From positions 3,782,001 to 3,846,000 of the forward strand of contig CP082230.1 of assembly GCA_019856515.1 (NCBI GenBank): a DNA stretch of 64,000 nt. The letters are read 5' to 3'. How positions within the stretch are numbered: the stretch's first letter is position 1; each line of letters starts with the position of its first letter. Under the pieces are notes generated by a model. The model worked only from the letters and a program-made list of their open reading frames with translations, made no database searches and was not told the origin of the DNA. Below are positions 17,877-28,441 of the stretch, piece by piece. This DNA is from Prolixibacteraceae bacterium (GTDB lineage: Bacteria; Bacteroidota; Bacteroidia; Bacteroidales; Prolixibacteraceae). The translations under genes were made by a program, and so were the position numbers.

Positions 17877-19535
17877 GTAACTACTCAGGTAGTATTATAG
17901 TTTAGTTTTTATTAAATTTTAAATAATGGTTCAAAAAGATATAGTCCAAAGTTGTCTATTCCCAGCTTACAGCAACATTATTGCATGATAGCCAATATGC
18001 GATCATGTTCAGAACACTCTTTCCTTGTTTCTTTAATGTGTCGGTTATAGATCGCAACATGGCATACCTCTGCGCCCCTTCTTCTGTGCGATATCCCTTA
18101 GACACATTCTGTTTTACCTTGATATTACGCATTGCTCTTTCCGAAGCATTATTATCAAACGGGACTTCATAATGATTTAAGAAAGTAAATACACTATCTA
18201 TTTTTTTCATTAATCGTTTCCGTAATGTTCTGATTTCATCGAGTTGATTATCGTAGGTGTCGATCTTCAGAAGTTCTATTAATCTGGTTTTAAATGAAGC
18301 ATTTTTGTCTAGAGGGAAATCACTCTCTTCGGATTCCCGTTTTAATTTCATCGATGCAGTAAAAAGGTCTAAAATATCTTGTGCCCAGTTGTTGGTGGTC
18401 TGTTCTTTGATATAGATCAATTCACGCTGTAAATGTGCTAAGCATAGCTGATAATGTTTGGCTGGAGTTTTCAGTTGTGAAGCATAGCAGTCACTTACTA
18501 AAGTCGCCTTAGTAAATCCATCTTTGAAATTTTCTTCCACAACTTTATATCCTCTAGATCTGTGAGCTCTAATAAAAGTTAGTTCATAATTTTGCCAAAC
18601 CCACATCCATCCTTTACTGCCATCTATTTTACAACCTGTTTCATCAGATCCAACTATATTGGCATCTTCAATAGATTGACGTAGTGATTCATATAGAGGA
18701 GTGAATACCTTTTCTGCATGTTTTAAAATATTGTCAATAGTTCCATCTCCTATTTTATATGAAGTCAGCTCTTCTACTAGCGTACTAATACGATTTAAAG
18801 GGATATAGTGCTCTATATGCAGACTAAGAATTAGCGAACGTATGTTGGGACCATATTGAACTGGTGCATTAACATTGGATGGCATAGCTCCTTTATGGAT
18901 TTGTCCACAACTGCATCTATTCTCATAAAGACGATGCTCAATACATATAGGGTCAATAACAGGGGGGATATCAAAAACTTGACGCTTGCATAGCAACTTA
19001 GCATCCTCAGGATTCAATGTGTTTCCACAACTACACTTACCTAAAGGATGATGAGATTCGATATCGGTCGGTGTGGCATCTTGAAATAAAGTCATGCCTT
19101 TATGACCAAGTTGACCTCCTGATTTTTTATTAGATTTCTTGCGAAGAGATTGATTCTTCTTTACTGTCGATAAATCTCTAGATGGAGGAAAACTGCTATT
19201 ACCACTATTTTTCTTACTACGTGATAGTTGATCTTCAAGAGTCTTAACCTTAGCATGAAGCATCGCATTTTCTTCTGACAAAGCTCTTACCTCCGACATA
19301 ACAATGTCTAATTTTGCCAGTAAAGATTGTACTTGCTCTTTTAATGCCTTATTTTCTTTTTCTAAACGATCAACTTTGTTCATGCCTGCAAAGATCTATT
19401 CATATGGTCAAAATAGAAAAGATAACAACTAAAAGTAATCAACAAATACATTGTTATCTATCAACATTGTACATTAAATCAACGTGTTTGAAGTTTTTGT
19501 CGATTAAAACCTATCTGAAGAACCTGAGTAGTTAC
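17877..19535 (-). mobile_element. Complete IS66-family insertion sequence (single-transposase type)
   Basis: The element is 1659 bases long. Perfect 14-base terminal inverted repeats, GTAACTACTCAGGT at 17877-17890 and its complement at 19522-19535, are flanked by the 8-base direct repeat GATTCTTT (17869-17876 and 19536-19543), the target duplication length of IS66 elements. It encodes only the large TnpC transposase, as in the ISBst12-like subgroup, with no tnpA/tnpB. Intact ends and duplication suggest a fairly recent insertion. Confidence 0.95.
17956..19383 (-). CDS. tnpC: IS66-family transposase (TnpC)
   Basis: A 475-aa transposase. It has an N-terminal leucine-zipper coiled coil (residues 1-60), a basic region (LSRSKKNSGNSSFPPSRD), an IS66 zinc-finger area with paired Cys (CSCGN and RCSCGQ near 120-165), and a DDE catalytic domain with VGSDETG, LVSDCYASQ and the glutamate in FDNNASERAMRNIKVK. 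All three catalytic residues are present and the length is normal, so it is probably functional. It is transcribed opposite to all neighbours. Confidence 0.95.
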   Translation of the reverse strand: MNKVDRLEKENKALKEQVQSLLAKLDIVMSEVRALSEENAMLHAKVKTLEDQLSRSKKNSGNSSFPPSRDLSTVKKNQSLRKKSNKKSGGQLGHKGMTLFQDATPTDIESHHPLGKCSCGNTLNPEDAKLLCKRQVFDIPPVIDPICIEHRLYENRCSCGQIHKGAMPSNVNAPVQYGPNIRSLILSLHIEHYIPLNRISTLVEELTSYKIGDGTIDNILKHAEKVFTPLYESLRQSIEDANIVGSDETGCKIDGSKGWMWVWQNYELTFIRAHRSRGYKVVEENFKDGFTKATLVSDCYASQLKTPAKHYQLCLAHLQRELIYIKEQTTNNWAQDILDLFTASMKLKRESEESDFPLDKNASFKTRLIELLKIDTYDNQLDEIRTLRKRLMKKIDSVFTFLNHYEVPFDNNASERAMRNIKVKQNVSKGYRTEEGAQRYAMLRSITDTLKKQGKSVLNMIAYWLSCNNVAVSWE

Positions 19536-19691
19536 GATTCTTTTTCTTTGAGCTACATGGTGTTTATTTCTTACCATGATAATACAAACCCTTGAAAGGT
19601 ACATTCATCATAATTGACGGTATTATTTTCCTTGTGCAATAATTGTTTATGATTATGTCTCATAAAGAGCCAATAATTATCATATTATAAT

Positions 19692-19699
19692 TATTTTTG
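19692..19699 (+). promoter_or_regulatory. Putative promoter -7 element (TATTTTTG) for the macroglobulin-pbpC operon
   Basis: TATTTTTG fits TAnnTTTG and lies about 50 bases before the preferred ATG at 19751. A matching -33 box is not obvious. Confidence 0.45.
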
Positions 19700-19750
19700 C
19701 AGTCACCTATATTAAAATTATATAAATCATACATTATTAAGAGATTGTTT

Positions 19751-22700
19751 ATGAATAGTTCTCGTTTCCCTTGGCTATTAACCAACTTGATAGCCATAAT
19801 GATTTTTATTCAAGGATGTAACTTAACATCAGGGGGTAAGGATCAAAATAATAAAGAAGTGTCAAGCCTTATATCGATGACTTCAAATCATGGTGTAAGT
19901 GTAAAAGGCCCTATCTTGATCGAATTTACTGAAGTAATCACGGATGTATCTATCGACATTGACGATATATTAGATTTCTCTCCTAGTTTTGAGTATACAT
20001 CAAAGTGGATTGGAAATCAGCAACTAATAATTACCCCTACAGAGAAGTTAAAGAGTGGGACAAAATATGAAGTGGAGGTAGATCTGCCTGAACTTTATCC
20101 GACCAAAGAAGGAATTGATGATTATAGCTTCAATTTCAAAACTATTGTTCCAAATTTCACTGTTGTAATTGGAAGTTTAGAATCTAATTTTGATGATCCA
20201 ACAAAGATGAGTTGTAAAGGATCAATAAAATTTAATGATGTTGTGGATGCAGATAAAGCGAAAGCTGCCCTATCTGTAGAATCTGATAAGAAATATAAAA
20301 TTGAATGGACCTCTGTTGGCTCTACGTTCTTCTACAAAGTGGATAACATAACAAGAAAGGATAAACCCTTCAATGTCACTTTTAAATGGAATGGTAAAGA
20401 GTTAGATATTGATAGGACGGGTAAGAAGACGTTGACGGTTCCTGCTATGGGGGATTTTAAATATCAAGCGATTCGCGTCACTTCCTCTACTTCTCCTGTA
20501 ATCACGGTCTCTTTTTCTGAACCTTTAAATACCAAACAAAATCTTAAAGGATTGTTTCGTATCAGTGGATGTAAATTAGGGGCGACCATTAGTGGAAATA
20601 AAGTTATCTTATATCCAGATAGCCCTTTATCGGGAGAGCAAGTTCTAAACATATCTTCATCTTTAAAGAGTAGTAAAGGAAAGAAGTTAGGTACATCGTT
20701 TACTAAATCGATCTACTTTACCTCTGTGGAACCAGAACTAACTTTCGAAGGGGAAGGTAATATTGTTCCTAATGCAAGTGGATTTATTATCCCATTTAGT
20801 GCCGTGAACCTAGATGCAGTAGACATTCGTATCGTTAGAATTTTCCAAAATAATATTCCTTTCTTTTTACAACAGCATAATATAACTTCATCAAGCTCCT
20901 CTCCTCGAAGATATGGACGTATTGTGTATAGCGAAAAGATGAAGCTCGAAGGAAATGTAGTAAACGAAAAGAGTGCATATGCAATCAATATTCCTGAAAT
21001 CATTGATGTCAAACCTAACGAAATTTATCAGGTTACTGTTGGAATGCGACCTACTTACTCTACATATCCATGTAAGACCTTAGCAGAGCTTAGAAGTATG
21101 AAGCTTAAAGAGCCTAAAGACAATGGTTTTTGGGATAATGATGACGTATGGGGAGAAGAGGATTATTATCAAGCGAATAATCTATATGATTGGCGTAAAA
21201 GAGACGATGCTTCTAATGCAGCTTACTATAGCAGTTCAAGGTCAATATCAAGGTATGTGATTAGCTCTAATATTGGTTTGATTGCGAAGAAAGAAGAAGG
21301 GAATGTATATCATATTGCAGCCAGTGATCTAATTTCTTCGGCTCCTATGGATGGGGTAAAGATCTCACTATTAAACTTCCAAAATCAAGTGGTTGCAGAA
21401 CAGACTACCGATAAGGATGGTTTTGCAAAGCTAAAGACATTAACTCCTGCAATCTTGGTGCTAGCTCAAAAAGGAGATGATTGGGGATTCTTGAAGTTGG
21501 GTTCTAATGAGCAAATGATAAGTGACTTTGATGTTTCTGGTACTGTTAACAAGAATCAGATTACTGCCTATACTTATGGCGAACGTGATGTTTGGAGACC
21601 AGGTGATTCCATCTTCGTGTCTACCATTATCAAGGATCCGAAAAAACATTTGGGTGATAGCTATCCTGTAGTCTATGAGCTTTATGACACCAAAGGGGTG
21701 TTGAAAGACAAAAAAGTCATGATGAAGAAGGAGAGCATGGTGGCTTACCGAACGGCGACCAAGCAAGTTGATCCAACAGGAAACTGGACCCTAAAGGTGA
21801 AGTTTGGCGGCTTGACATTCAATAAAGTATTACGAATCGAAACCTTTCGTCCCAATAGAATGAAGATTAAATGGGTGGATGAACCCGAAAGTCTTGAAGT
21901 GGGAAAGATATCCAAAGAGATATTCAATACGAAGTGGTTACATGGTCTTCCCGCAAAATCAAAAAGGATGACTGTGGATGCTCGCGTACGAAGAAAGAAG
22001 ATTAAGATCAAGGGATATGCCGGCTATTCATTCCAAAATGAAGTTTCCACTTTACGTTCATCATATCGTAATATCTGGGACGGTAAAACGGATGACAAAG
22101 GGAATGCCAATGTCGCACTTACGCTTAGTAAAGAGAACATAAAAGAGCCTTTGGTTGCTTTGGATCTTGAAACTAGAGTATATGAAGATGGTGGAACTTT
22201 TAGTACCTCAGAATTCTCGAAGGATTATTATCCATTCAAAAATTTTGTGGGAATGCGAATTTCTGGAACCAAAAGTTATGGGTCTTACTATGATACAGAG
22301 AAAAATATTAATTGTGATCTGGTCGTATTAAAGCCAAACTTGGCAAAAGGATTCTCTTTGATTAAATATCAAGTATACAAAGTAGACTACTCATGGTGGT
22401 GGGATGCCTCTTCAGTATCTTCTTTAGCTCGTTATGTGGATGGTCGCAGATACAGCGCATATAAAAGTGGTAATCTTAATTCAAAAGATGGTAAGGCATC
22501 TTTTGCTTTCCAAGTACGTGATCGTGATTGGGGACGTTATCTTATCGTAGTAAAATTACCAGATGGTAATACAGTCACTAAGGTTATTTTCTGTGATTGG
22601 CCAGGCAATAGTAAAAAAGATGGAGGAGCAGAAAACCTTTTGAACCTTAACTTGAAGAAAGAGCGTGTGGTTAAAGGGGAGAACATCGAACTCTTATTTC

Positions 22701-25213
22701 CTAGTGAAAAAGGAGGCCATGCCTTGATCTCGATCGAAAAAGGAGCGGAGGTTGTAAAACAGATATGGGTAAAAACAGAGGATAATCAAACAACAGTATC
22801 TATTCCTACGGAGGGAGTGATGGCTCCAAATGTCTATCTATATGTAACATATATACAACCTTATCAAGTTACACAGAATGATCATCCTATTCGTCTATAT
22901 GGCATACAACGAGTGAAAGTGGAGGATCCTGAAACCCACTTGAAGCCTGTGATTCAATGTAAAGATGAAGTAAGAGCGAAACGTAAAATTAAGGTTGAAG
23001 TTAGTGAGGGAAGTGGACAACCAATGGACTATACTTTGGCTATTGTTGATGAAGGACTACTCGGAATTACTAACTTCAAAACACCTGCACCTTGGACCTA
23101 TTTCTATCGTGAAGAGGCATTGCGTGTTTCTACATGGGATATATATAATGACATACTAGGGATGTACTCTGGTCGATTGGGCAAATTGGTTCCTGTTGGA
23201 GGAGATGGTATGCTTGATGATCCTTCTCATAAGAAAGCAAAGAGATTTAAGCCTGTGGTAATGTATGCGGGACCTTTCCATTTGAATGCAGGAGATAAAG
23301 AGACACATGAGTTTCCGCTTCCTTCATACTCCGGTGAAGTTCGTGTAATGGTAGTGGCATCAAATGAGCGCAGTTATGGTTCAACAGAAAAACCTGTTAA
23401 GGTCGTTGATCCATTGATGATCTTGGCAGATGCACCTCGTACTCTAGATCTAGAGGAGACATTTAAACTTCCTGTTTCGATCTTTGCAAATAAAGAGATG
23501 GATGACGATGTGGAAGTTTCAGTTAACGTAAGTGGAACTGTTGCTCTCGTTGGTGAGGCCAAGCAATCTGTTTCAATGGGCGACGAACAAGAGAAAGATG
23601 CATACTTTAATCTAAAGACATCTAAAGTTACTGGTCCTGCCACAATAGTGGTATCTGCCAAAAGTGGGAGTTACTCTGCTTCATATAAAATTGATATCCA
23701 TGTGGACAACTCCAATCCTATTCAGTATAAGGTGGTCTCAAAGAAATTAGAGCCTGGAGAGAGTTATACATATGATGCGGTAATTAAAGCCAATGAGATT
23801 GGCAAAAGTCTGTCGATAAACGCTTCCACTATGATCGCCTGTAATATGGATCAGAGAATGGAGCAGTTGATTGTTTATCCTCATGGATGTCTAGAGCAAA
23901 CAACCTCAAGTGTGTTCCCTCAATTATTGATGCTTAAGGATAAAAATATCGATTCGAATAAGCGTCAAACAATGGAGGATAATGTACAACGTGGACTGAG
24001 ACGATTACTGCTTTTCCAAAAGTCCGATGGTTCATTCTCATATTGGCCAGGAGGACATTACTCTTCTGAATGGGCATCTTGTTATGCTGGTCACTTTATG
24101 GTGATGGCTAAAAAAGCAGGATATTTTATTCCGGGAGATATGTTGACAAATTGGATAAGCTATCAAATGTCTCTTGCAAACAGATGGAGTCTTGATGACA
24201 ATGATGTCGTTCAATCTTATCGTCTGTTTGTCTTGGTTATGGCTGGTGAAGCTCCTCTGGGTGCAATGAACCGAATGAGAGAAGGTGATGAGCTTATTAC
24301 CAATAGTGCAACCCCATGGCTTCTGTCGGCAGCTTATGCGCAACTTGGACGTAAAGAAACAGCTGAGTCTTTAATAGACCTAAGAGATCTTTCATACCCT
24401 TCTTACGAAAAAGGATGGTCTTCTAGCTCTTTTGGATCTAAGGACAGAGATAAAGCAATTCGATTGATGACTTTAGATATATTAGGTAAGAGAGATATTG
24501 CATTCACTTTGGCTAAAGATCTTGCAAAGAAACTTAGTTCTGATGTATGGATGAGTACTCAGACTACTTGTTTTGCTCTCATTGCAATGCATGGCTTTAT
24601 GTCTGAGCAGAATGATGATGCAAATATCACAACTTTGACCTCTTCTATCGATGGGGATAAGACTTCATCTCAAGTTACTCCTGTCGTTTCTTCAGTTTAC
24701 GATAATGAATTTAAAAAGACGACCTCTATAGAGATTGAAAACAAAGGCAACAAAGCAGCTTATATTACAATAAACCAATCTTATCAACGTTCTGATGCTT
24801 TTGTTAAACCATCCTCTAATATATTGACTATTAATCCAATCCTTTTTGATGAAAAGAAGCATATCGTAAAGGACTCTGTTTTGGTACAGGGAAAGGATTA
24901 TAAGTTGACTGTATCTGTTCGAAATCAAAGTAACTGGGACCTTGAAGAGATCGCATTAACTATTCCTCTTCCTTCTGGGGTTGAAATATTGAATAGAAAG
25001 AGCGCGCTGCCTGAATACATAAACTACCAAGAGGTGAGAGATAGCGAAGTGTATTCATATTTCGATCTAGATGACAAAGAATCCGTTGAGGTGGAGATTA
25101 CATTTAATGCAAGCTATACTGGCGTCTACAAGTGGCCTGCAATATCTGTGGAAGCAATGTATAACCATCAGATTCATGCTAACAGTGCAGCTAAGGTTAT
25201 CGAAATTAAATAA
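19751..25213 (+). CDS. Bacterial alpha-2-macroglobulin lipoprotein with thioester motif
   Basis: A very large periplasmic protein of about 1820 aa (start at ATG 19751, giving lipobox FIQGC with Cys23; the TTG frame from 19697 is longer but spoils the signal). Macroglobulin (MG) domains fill the first ~750 residues, followed by the A2M bait/ANA-like part, the A2M family segment (VRVMVVASNERSYGSTEKPVKV, residues ~1195-1220) and a thioester domain with GCLEQTTS, Cys1380 and Gln1383 forming the reactive bond. Such proteins trap proteases covalently near the inner membrane or cell wall. It lies 13 bases before pbpC, the conserved pairing seen in many Gram-negative bacteria, where it is thought to protect a breached envelope. 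Confidence 0.94.
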   Translation: MNSSRFPWLLTNLIAIMIFIQGCNLTSGGKDQNNKEVSSLISMTSNHGVSVKGPILIEFTEVITDVSIDIDDILDFSPSFEYTSKWIGNQQLIITPTEKLKSGTKYEVEVDLPELYPTKEGIDDYSFNFKTIVPNFTVVIGSLESNFDDPTKMSCKGSIKFNDVVDADKAKAALSVESDKKYKIEWTSVGSTFFYKVDNITRKDKPFNVTFKWNGKELDIDRTGKKTLTVPAMGDFKYQAIRVTSSTSPVITVSFSEPLNTKQNLKGLFRISGCKLGATISGNKVILYPDSPLSGEQVLNISSSLKSSKGKKLGTSFTKSIYFTSVEPELTFEGEGNIVPNASGFIIPFSAVNLDAVDIRIVRIFQNNIPFFLQQHNITSSSSSPRRYGRIVYSEKMKLEGNVVNEKSAYAINIPEIIDVKPNEIYQVTVGMRPTYSTYPCKTLAELRSMKLKEPKDNGFWDNDDVWGEEDYYQANNLYDWRKRDDASNAAYYSSSRSISRYVISSNIGLIAKKEEGNVYHIAASDLISSAPMDGVKISLLNFQNQVVAEQTTDKDGFAKLKTLTPAILVLAQKGDDWGFLKLGSNEQMISDFDVSGTVNKNQITAYTYGERDVWRPGDSIFVSTIIKDPKKHLGDSYPVVYELYDTKGVLKDKKVMMKKESMVAYRTATKQVDPTGNWTLKVKFGGLTFNKVLRIETFRPNRMKIKWVDEPESLEVGKISKEIFNTKWLHGLPAKSKRMTVDARVRRKKIKIKGYAGYSFQNEVSTLRSSYRNIWDGKTDDKGNANVALTLSKENIKEPLVALDLETRVYEDGGTFSTSEFSKDYYPFKNFVGMRISGTKSYGSYYDTEKNINCDLVVLKPNLAKGFSLIKYQVYKVDYSWWWDASSVSSLARYVDGRRYSAYKSGNLNSKDGKASFAFQVRDRDWGRYLIVVKLPDGNTVTKVIFCDWPGNSKKDGGAENLLNLNLKKERVVKGENIELLFPSEKGGHALISIEKGAEVVKQIWVKTEDNQTTVSIPTEGVMAPNVYLYVTYIQPYQVTQNDHPIRLYGIQRVKVEDPETHLKPVIQCKDEVRAKRKIKVEVSEGSGQPMDYTLAIVDEGLLGITNFKTPAPWTYFYREEALRVSTWDIYNDILGMYSGRLGKLVPVGGDGMLDDPSHKKAKRFKPVVMYAGPFHLNAGDKETHEFPLPSYSGEVRVMVVASNERSYGSTEKPVKVVDPLMILADAPRTLDLEETFKLPVSIFANKEMDDDVEVSVNVSGTVALVGEAKQSVSMGDEQEKDAYFNLKTSKVTGPATIVVSAKSGSYSASYKIDIHVDNSNPIQYKVVSKKLEPGESYTYDAVIKANEIGKSLSINASTMIACNMDQRMEQLIVYPHGCLEQTTSSVFPQLLMLKDKNIDSNKRQTMEDNVQRGLRRLLLFQKSDGSFSYWPGGHYSSEWASCYAGHFMVMAKKAGYFIPGDMLTNWISYQMSLANRWSLDDNDVVQSYRLFVLVMAGEAPLGAMNRMREGDELITNSATPWLLSAAYAQLGRKETAESLIDLRDLSYPSYEKGWSSSSFGSKDRDKAIRLMTLDILGKRDIAFTLAKDLAKKLSSDVWMSTQTTCFALIAMHGFMSEQNDDANITTLTSSIDGDKTSSQVTPVVSSVYDNEFKKTTSIEIENKGNKAAYITINQSYQRSDAFVKPSSNILTINPILFDEKKHIVKDSVLVQGKDYKLTVSVRNQSNWDLEEIALTIPLPSGVEILNRKSALPEYINYQEVRDSEVYSYFDLDDKESVEVEITFNASYTGVYKWPAISVEAMYNHQIHANSAAKVIEIK

Positions 25214-25226
25214 TGTTATATAGGAG

Positions 25227-27539
25227 ATGAGACTACAGGTGAAATGTTCTAAAAGAGTCAAGAGATGGATCTCCATCTTGTTTATTGGTTTAACTATTTG
25301 GATAATCTTACCAGTAGTTTCGTTTCATACACCAAAATCTACTGTCCTTTTTGGGCGAAATGATGAACTTATCGGCGCGACGCTTGCACAAGATCAGCAG
25401 TGGCGTTTCCCCGATAACCATCATATTGGTGATAAGTTTAAAGAAGCATTGATAACATGCGAAGATGAGAACTTCTATCACCATATAGGTGTTGATTTTA
25501 AATCTACGGTAAGAGCGATATACCTGAACATGAAATATGGAAAGGTCGTGAGTGGTGCTAGTACCCTTACGATGCAGGTATCTCGTATGGCGCTAGGGAA
25601 TAGATCTCGTAATATATGGAATAAGTTCTACGAGTCCGTGTTGGCAATAAAACTAGATATACTTCATTCCAAGGAGCATATCATTCGTATGTATGCTAAC
25701 AATGCTCCTTATGGTGGAAATATCGTAGGGATAGAAGCTGCCTCATGGCGATATTTTGGATGTGCCTCTACTAAGCTCACTTGGGCTGAATCAGCAACCC
25801 TGGCTGTGCTTCCAAATGCTCCTGCCGTTATCTACCCTGGGCGCAATAACAAGTTATTAAAACAGAAGAGAGATAGACTGCTAAAGAAATTGTATGCTAA
25901 AGGAAAGATGGATAAGCAGTCCTACGAACTTTCTCTATTAGAACGTATACCATCTTCAATACGCCCTTTTCCCAAGAAATTTATGCATGCCCTTCAATGG
26001 ACAAAAAGAATCTCTCCCGGTAATGCAACACACACTTCTCTAGATATAAATCTACAAAATAGAATTCAATCAATTGTTTCGAACTACTCTGTAAAGTATC
26101 GTGCCAATGGCATATATAATATTGGGGTGTTGGTGATGTCTGTCGAAACAGGAGAGGTGATCTCTTATATTGGCAATGTGGATTGGGATGACCCAAATCA
26201 AGGTGCTGTGGATATGGTGCAGGCCAAGAGAAGTTCGGGGAGTCTTCTAAAGCCTTTCCTTTATGCTGCCATGCAAGATGCATCATATATTACCCCCTAC
26301 ACCATTATTCCTGATTATCCTATCTTCATGAATGGATATGCTCCAAAAAACTTCGACCATAAGTTTAGAGGTGCTGTAGCGGCCAATCAGGCGTTAAGTG
26401 AATCTTTAAATGTTCCTTCCGTATTTATGTTGAGATCCTACTCAACCCCACGTTTCTTGTCGTTGTTAAAACACCTTGGGATGTCCTCCTTTTCTCGTTC
26501 AGCCGACTACTATGGGCTCTCGTTGATACTGGGTGGGGGCGAATCGAGTCTGTGGCAAATGGTTGGTGCTTATGCATCCATGGCAAGGGCTTTAGAAACA
26601 AGTCGCAAAGAAGCTGTATTCTCTCCAAATATTATTAAAGGAGGTACACTATATAAACGACAAGATATGCCATTAAGCAAAGCGGCTATATGGAATACCT
26701 TCAAGGCACTGCAAACGGTCAATAGGCCGATGAATGAAGTCGGATGGAAGTACCTTGATTCTTATGAGCCATTGGCTTGGAAGACGGGGACGAGTTATGG
26801 TTTTAAAGATGCATGGGCCATTGGAACAAATCCTAAATATGCCATTGGTGTATGGGTCGGAAATGCTACTGGAGAGGGGCGCCCTGCTTGTACAGGCGTA
26901 TTGGCTGCAGCACCTCTACTATTCGACATCTACCATCTACTACCCAAAGCACAATGGTTCCAAACCCCGTCAAGAGATCTTGAAGAACTTGCCGTGTGTC
27001 ACGAAAGTGGCTTTAGAGCATCCAAACGTTGCGCTAGAATAGATACCATCCTTGTTGGAAAACAAGTCTTTGAAACGGAACCCTGCCCATATCATCAAGA
27101 CGTGATGTTAGACGAGACAGAATCTTTTAGAGTAAATAGCTCTAACTACCCGATCTCAAAGATGGTGAAAAAGAAGTGGTTTATTCTTCCGCCACAAATG
27201 GCCTACTACTATAAGAAATACCATGCAGATTATGTGGTCGTCCCTCCACGTCTGTCTGAAGGCAAATGGAACACCGAAAATACTATTGGCATTATATATC
27301 CTTCTAAAGGTATCGCGATAACCGTTCCTAGAGATTTCAATGGTAAACCTACTGAAGTAATCTTAAGAGCTACATCAAGCCATGAAGATGAAGTGCTCTA
27401 TTGGTTCTTAGATGGCGAAAATATTGGAATGACTGAAATAATTCATCAAGTGGCTATCTCTCCAGAAATGGGAAGCCATCGATTAGTGATCCAAGATGAT
27501 AAAGGAAATGAAGCATCTGTAAAATTTACGGTGAATTAA
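25227..27539 (+). CDS. pbpC: Penicillin-binding protein 1C (bifunctional peptidoglycan synthase)
   Basis: A 770-aa inner-membrane protein with one N-terminal anchor (residues ~12-32). The glycosyltransferase (GT51) domain shows EDENFYHHIGVD, with catalytic Glu79, and SGASTLTMQVSRM. The transpeptidase domain has SLLK (Ser339, Lys342), SxN as SLN, and KTGTS at about 519. The C-terminal ~90 residues match the BiPBP_C domain typical of PBP1C. All active-site residues are present. It polymerises and may cross-link peptidoglycan; pairing with macroglobulin suggests envelope repair. Confidence 0.96.
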   Translation: MRLQVKCSKRVKRWISILFIGLTIWIILPVVSFHTPKSTVLFGRNDELIGATLAQDQQWRFPDNHHIGDKFKEALITCEDENFYHHIGVDFKSTVRAIYLNMKYGKVVSGASTLTMQVSRMALGNRSRNIWNKFYESVLAIKLDILHSKEHIIRMYANNAPYGGNIVGIEAASWRYFGCASTKLTWAESATLAVLPNAPAVIYPGRNNKLLKQKRDRLLKKLYAKGKMDKQSYELSLLERIPSSIRPFPKKFMHALQWTKRISPGNATHTSLDINLQNRIQSIVSNYSVKYRANGIYNIGVLVMSVETGEVISYIGNVDWDDPNQGAVDMVQAKRSSGSLLKPFLYAAMQDASYITPYTIIPDYPIFMNGYAPKNFDHKFRGAVAANQALSESLNVPSVFMLRSYSTPRFLSLLKHLGMSSFSRSADYYGLSLILGGGESSLWQMVGAYASMARALETSRKEAVFSPNIIKGGTLYKRQDMPLSKAAIWNTFKALQTVNRPMNEVGWKYLDSYEPLAWKTGTSYGFKDAWAIGTNPKYAIGVWVGNATGEGRPACTGVLAAAPLLFDIYHLLPKAQWFQTPSRDLEELAVCHESGFRASKRCARIDTILVGKQVFETEPCPYHQDVMLDETESFRVNSSNYPISKMVKKKWFILPPQMAYYYKKYHADYVVVPPRLSEGKWNTENTIGIIYPSKGIAITVPRDFNGKPTEVILRATSSHEDEVLYWFLDGENIGMTEIIHQVAISPEMGSHRLVIQDDKGNEASVKFTVN

Positions 27540-27705
27540 TTCAACATATCTAGTCTTCAATGTCATACACAGATCCCTATGGTTTAATAAGATCTTTTGT
27601 CTCTTGAGCTTCTAGTCCAACAGTATTGAATACACCTTGTCTATTGCAAGGCAAGAGTGTATGCTCTGATTTTCCAATGGAGTTAGATAATATCTAAATA
27701 TAAAC

Positions 27706-27742
27706 AAAGCCGGACACGCTGGGAGCGTATTCGGCTTTTCTT
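27706..27742 (+). terminator. Terminator downstream of pbpC
   Basis: Arms AAAGCCGGACACGCT (27706-27720) and its near-complement to 27738 enclose a GGG loop and end in TTTT. It lies about 165 bases after pbpC and probably ends that operon. Confidence 0.75.
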
Positions 27743-28441
27743 GTTGCTGAGAAATGCTTGAACATGTTTGTTAAAGCTTTTCTTGGTTATCGTATAATAA
27801 GCCTATAGCTTATTTGATTATCAAAAATTGAAAGGGTAATGATTTGAATAAAGGTCCTAATTAGTAAGGATTCTTCCATGAAAATAACGATAGAAGAACT
27901 ATGCAGTGTCTCTCTGTATTTATCTTCTGCTAATGTATATCATTTCAAATGATTTCCAAAATCTTTTCAATATATAGACATATAATTTCAATAATATGAT
28001 AGATCGATAGTATTAATGAGGTGCTGTATTATACCATACGATTTGAAAATTAGGGCTAAATGAGTGTGTCAACCCTCTAGCTTAAGAGTGTGTTTGTTGC
28101 CATTAATTCTCTAGTTTTCAGGTCTAAATAAATAGATTCTTTGTTTCGATCCATATATTGACAACATGCACTGAAGATGCTACAATTTCTAGCCCAGTGC
28201 GGAGCACTGCGGATAGATGAAAAACAGAGTAGGTGCTGTAAGTATGCTCCTTTTCATTTCATTGACCATCGTAAATCATAAAAGATGGTCGAACCTACAG
28301 CCTTCCACTTCTGAAATCATCATCAATCTAGGCTTAAAAGAATAGGTCATAAAATGATATACTTTCAGAGTGTAATATGTCACCTTCTCTTTTAACATGA
28401 AAATTTAAGGGATATTACGATTCTAAGAATGAGCATTAGTG
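27743..28441. other. Non-coding gap between converging genes
   Basis: About 700 bases without a convincing reading frame. Two compact inverted repeats stand out: CAGTGC/GCACTG with a 3-base loop near 28195-28209, and GACCATC/GATGGTC near 28264-28290. These could belong to an RNA or simply be relics. I recognise nothing else. Confidence 0.4.

Larger units (their letters stand above)
17858..19555. terminator. Terminator-like palindrome split by the IS66 insertion
   Basis: The left half TAGCTCAAAGA (17858-17868) and right half TCTTTGAGCTA (19545-19555) are perfect 11-base complements. Joining the flanks and removing one copy of the duplicated GATTCTTT recreates a hairpin with a short T-rich loop just downstream of the second propeller gene, consistent with its former terminator. 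Confidence 0.65.
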
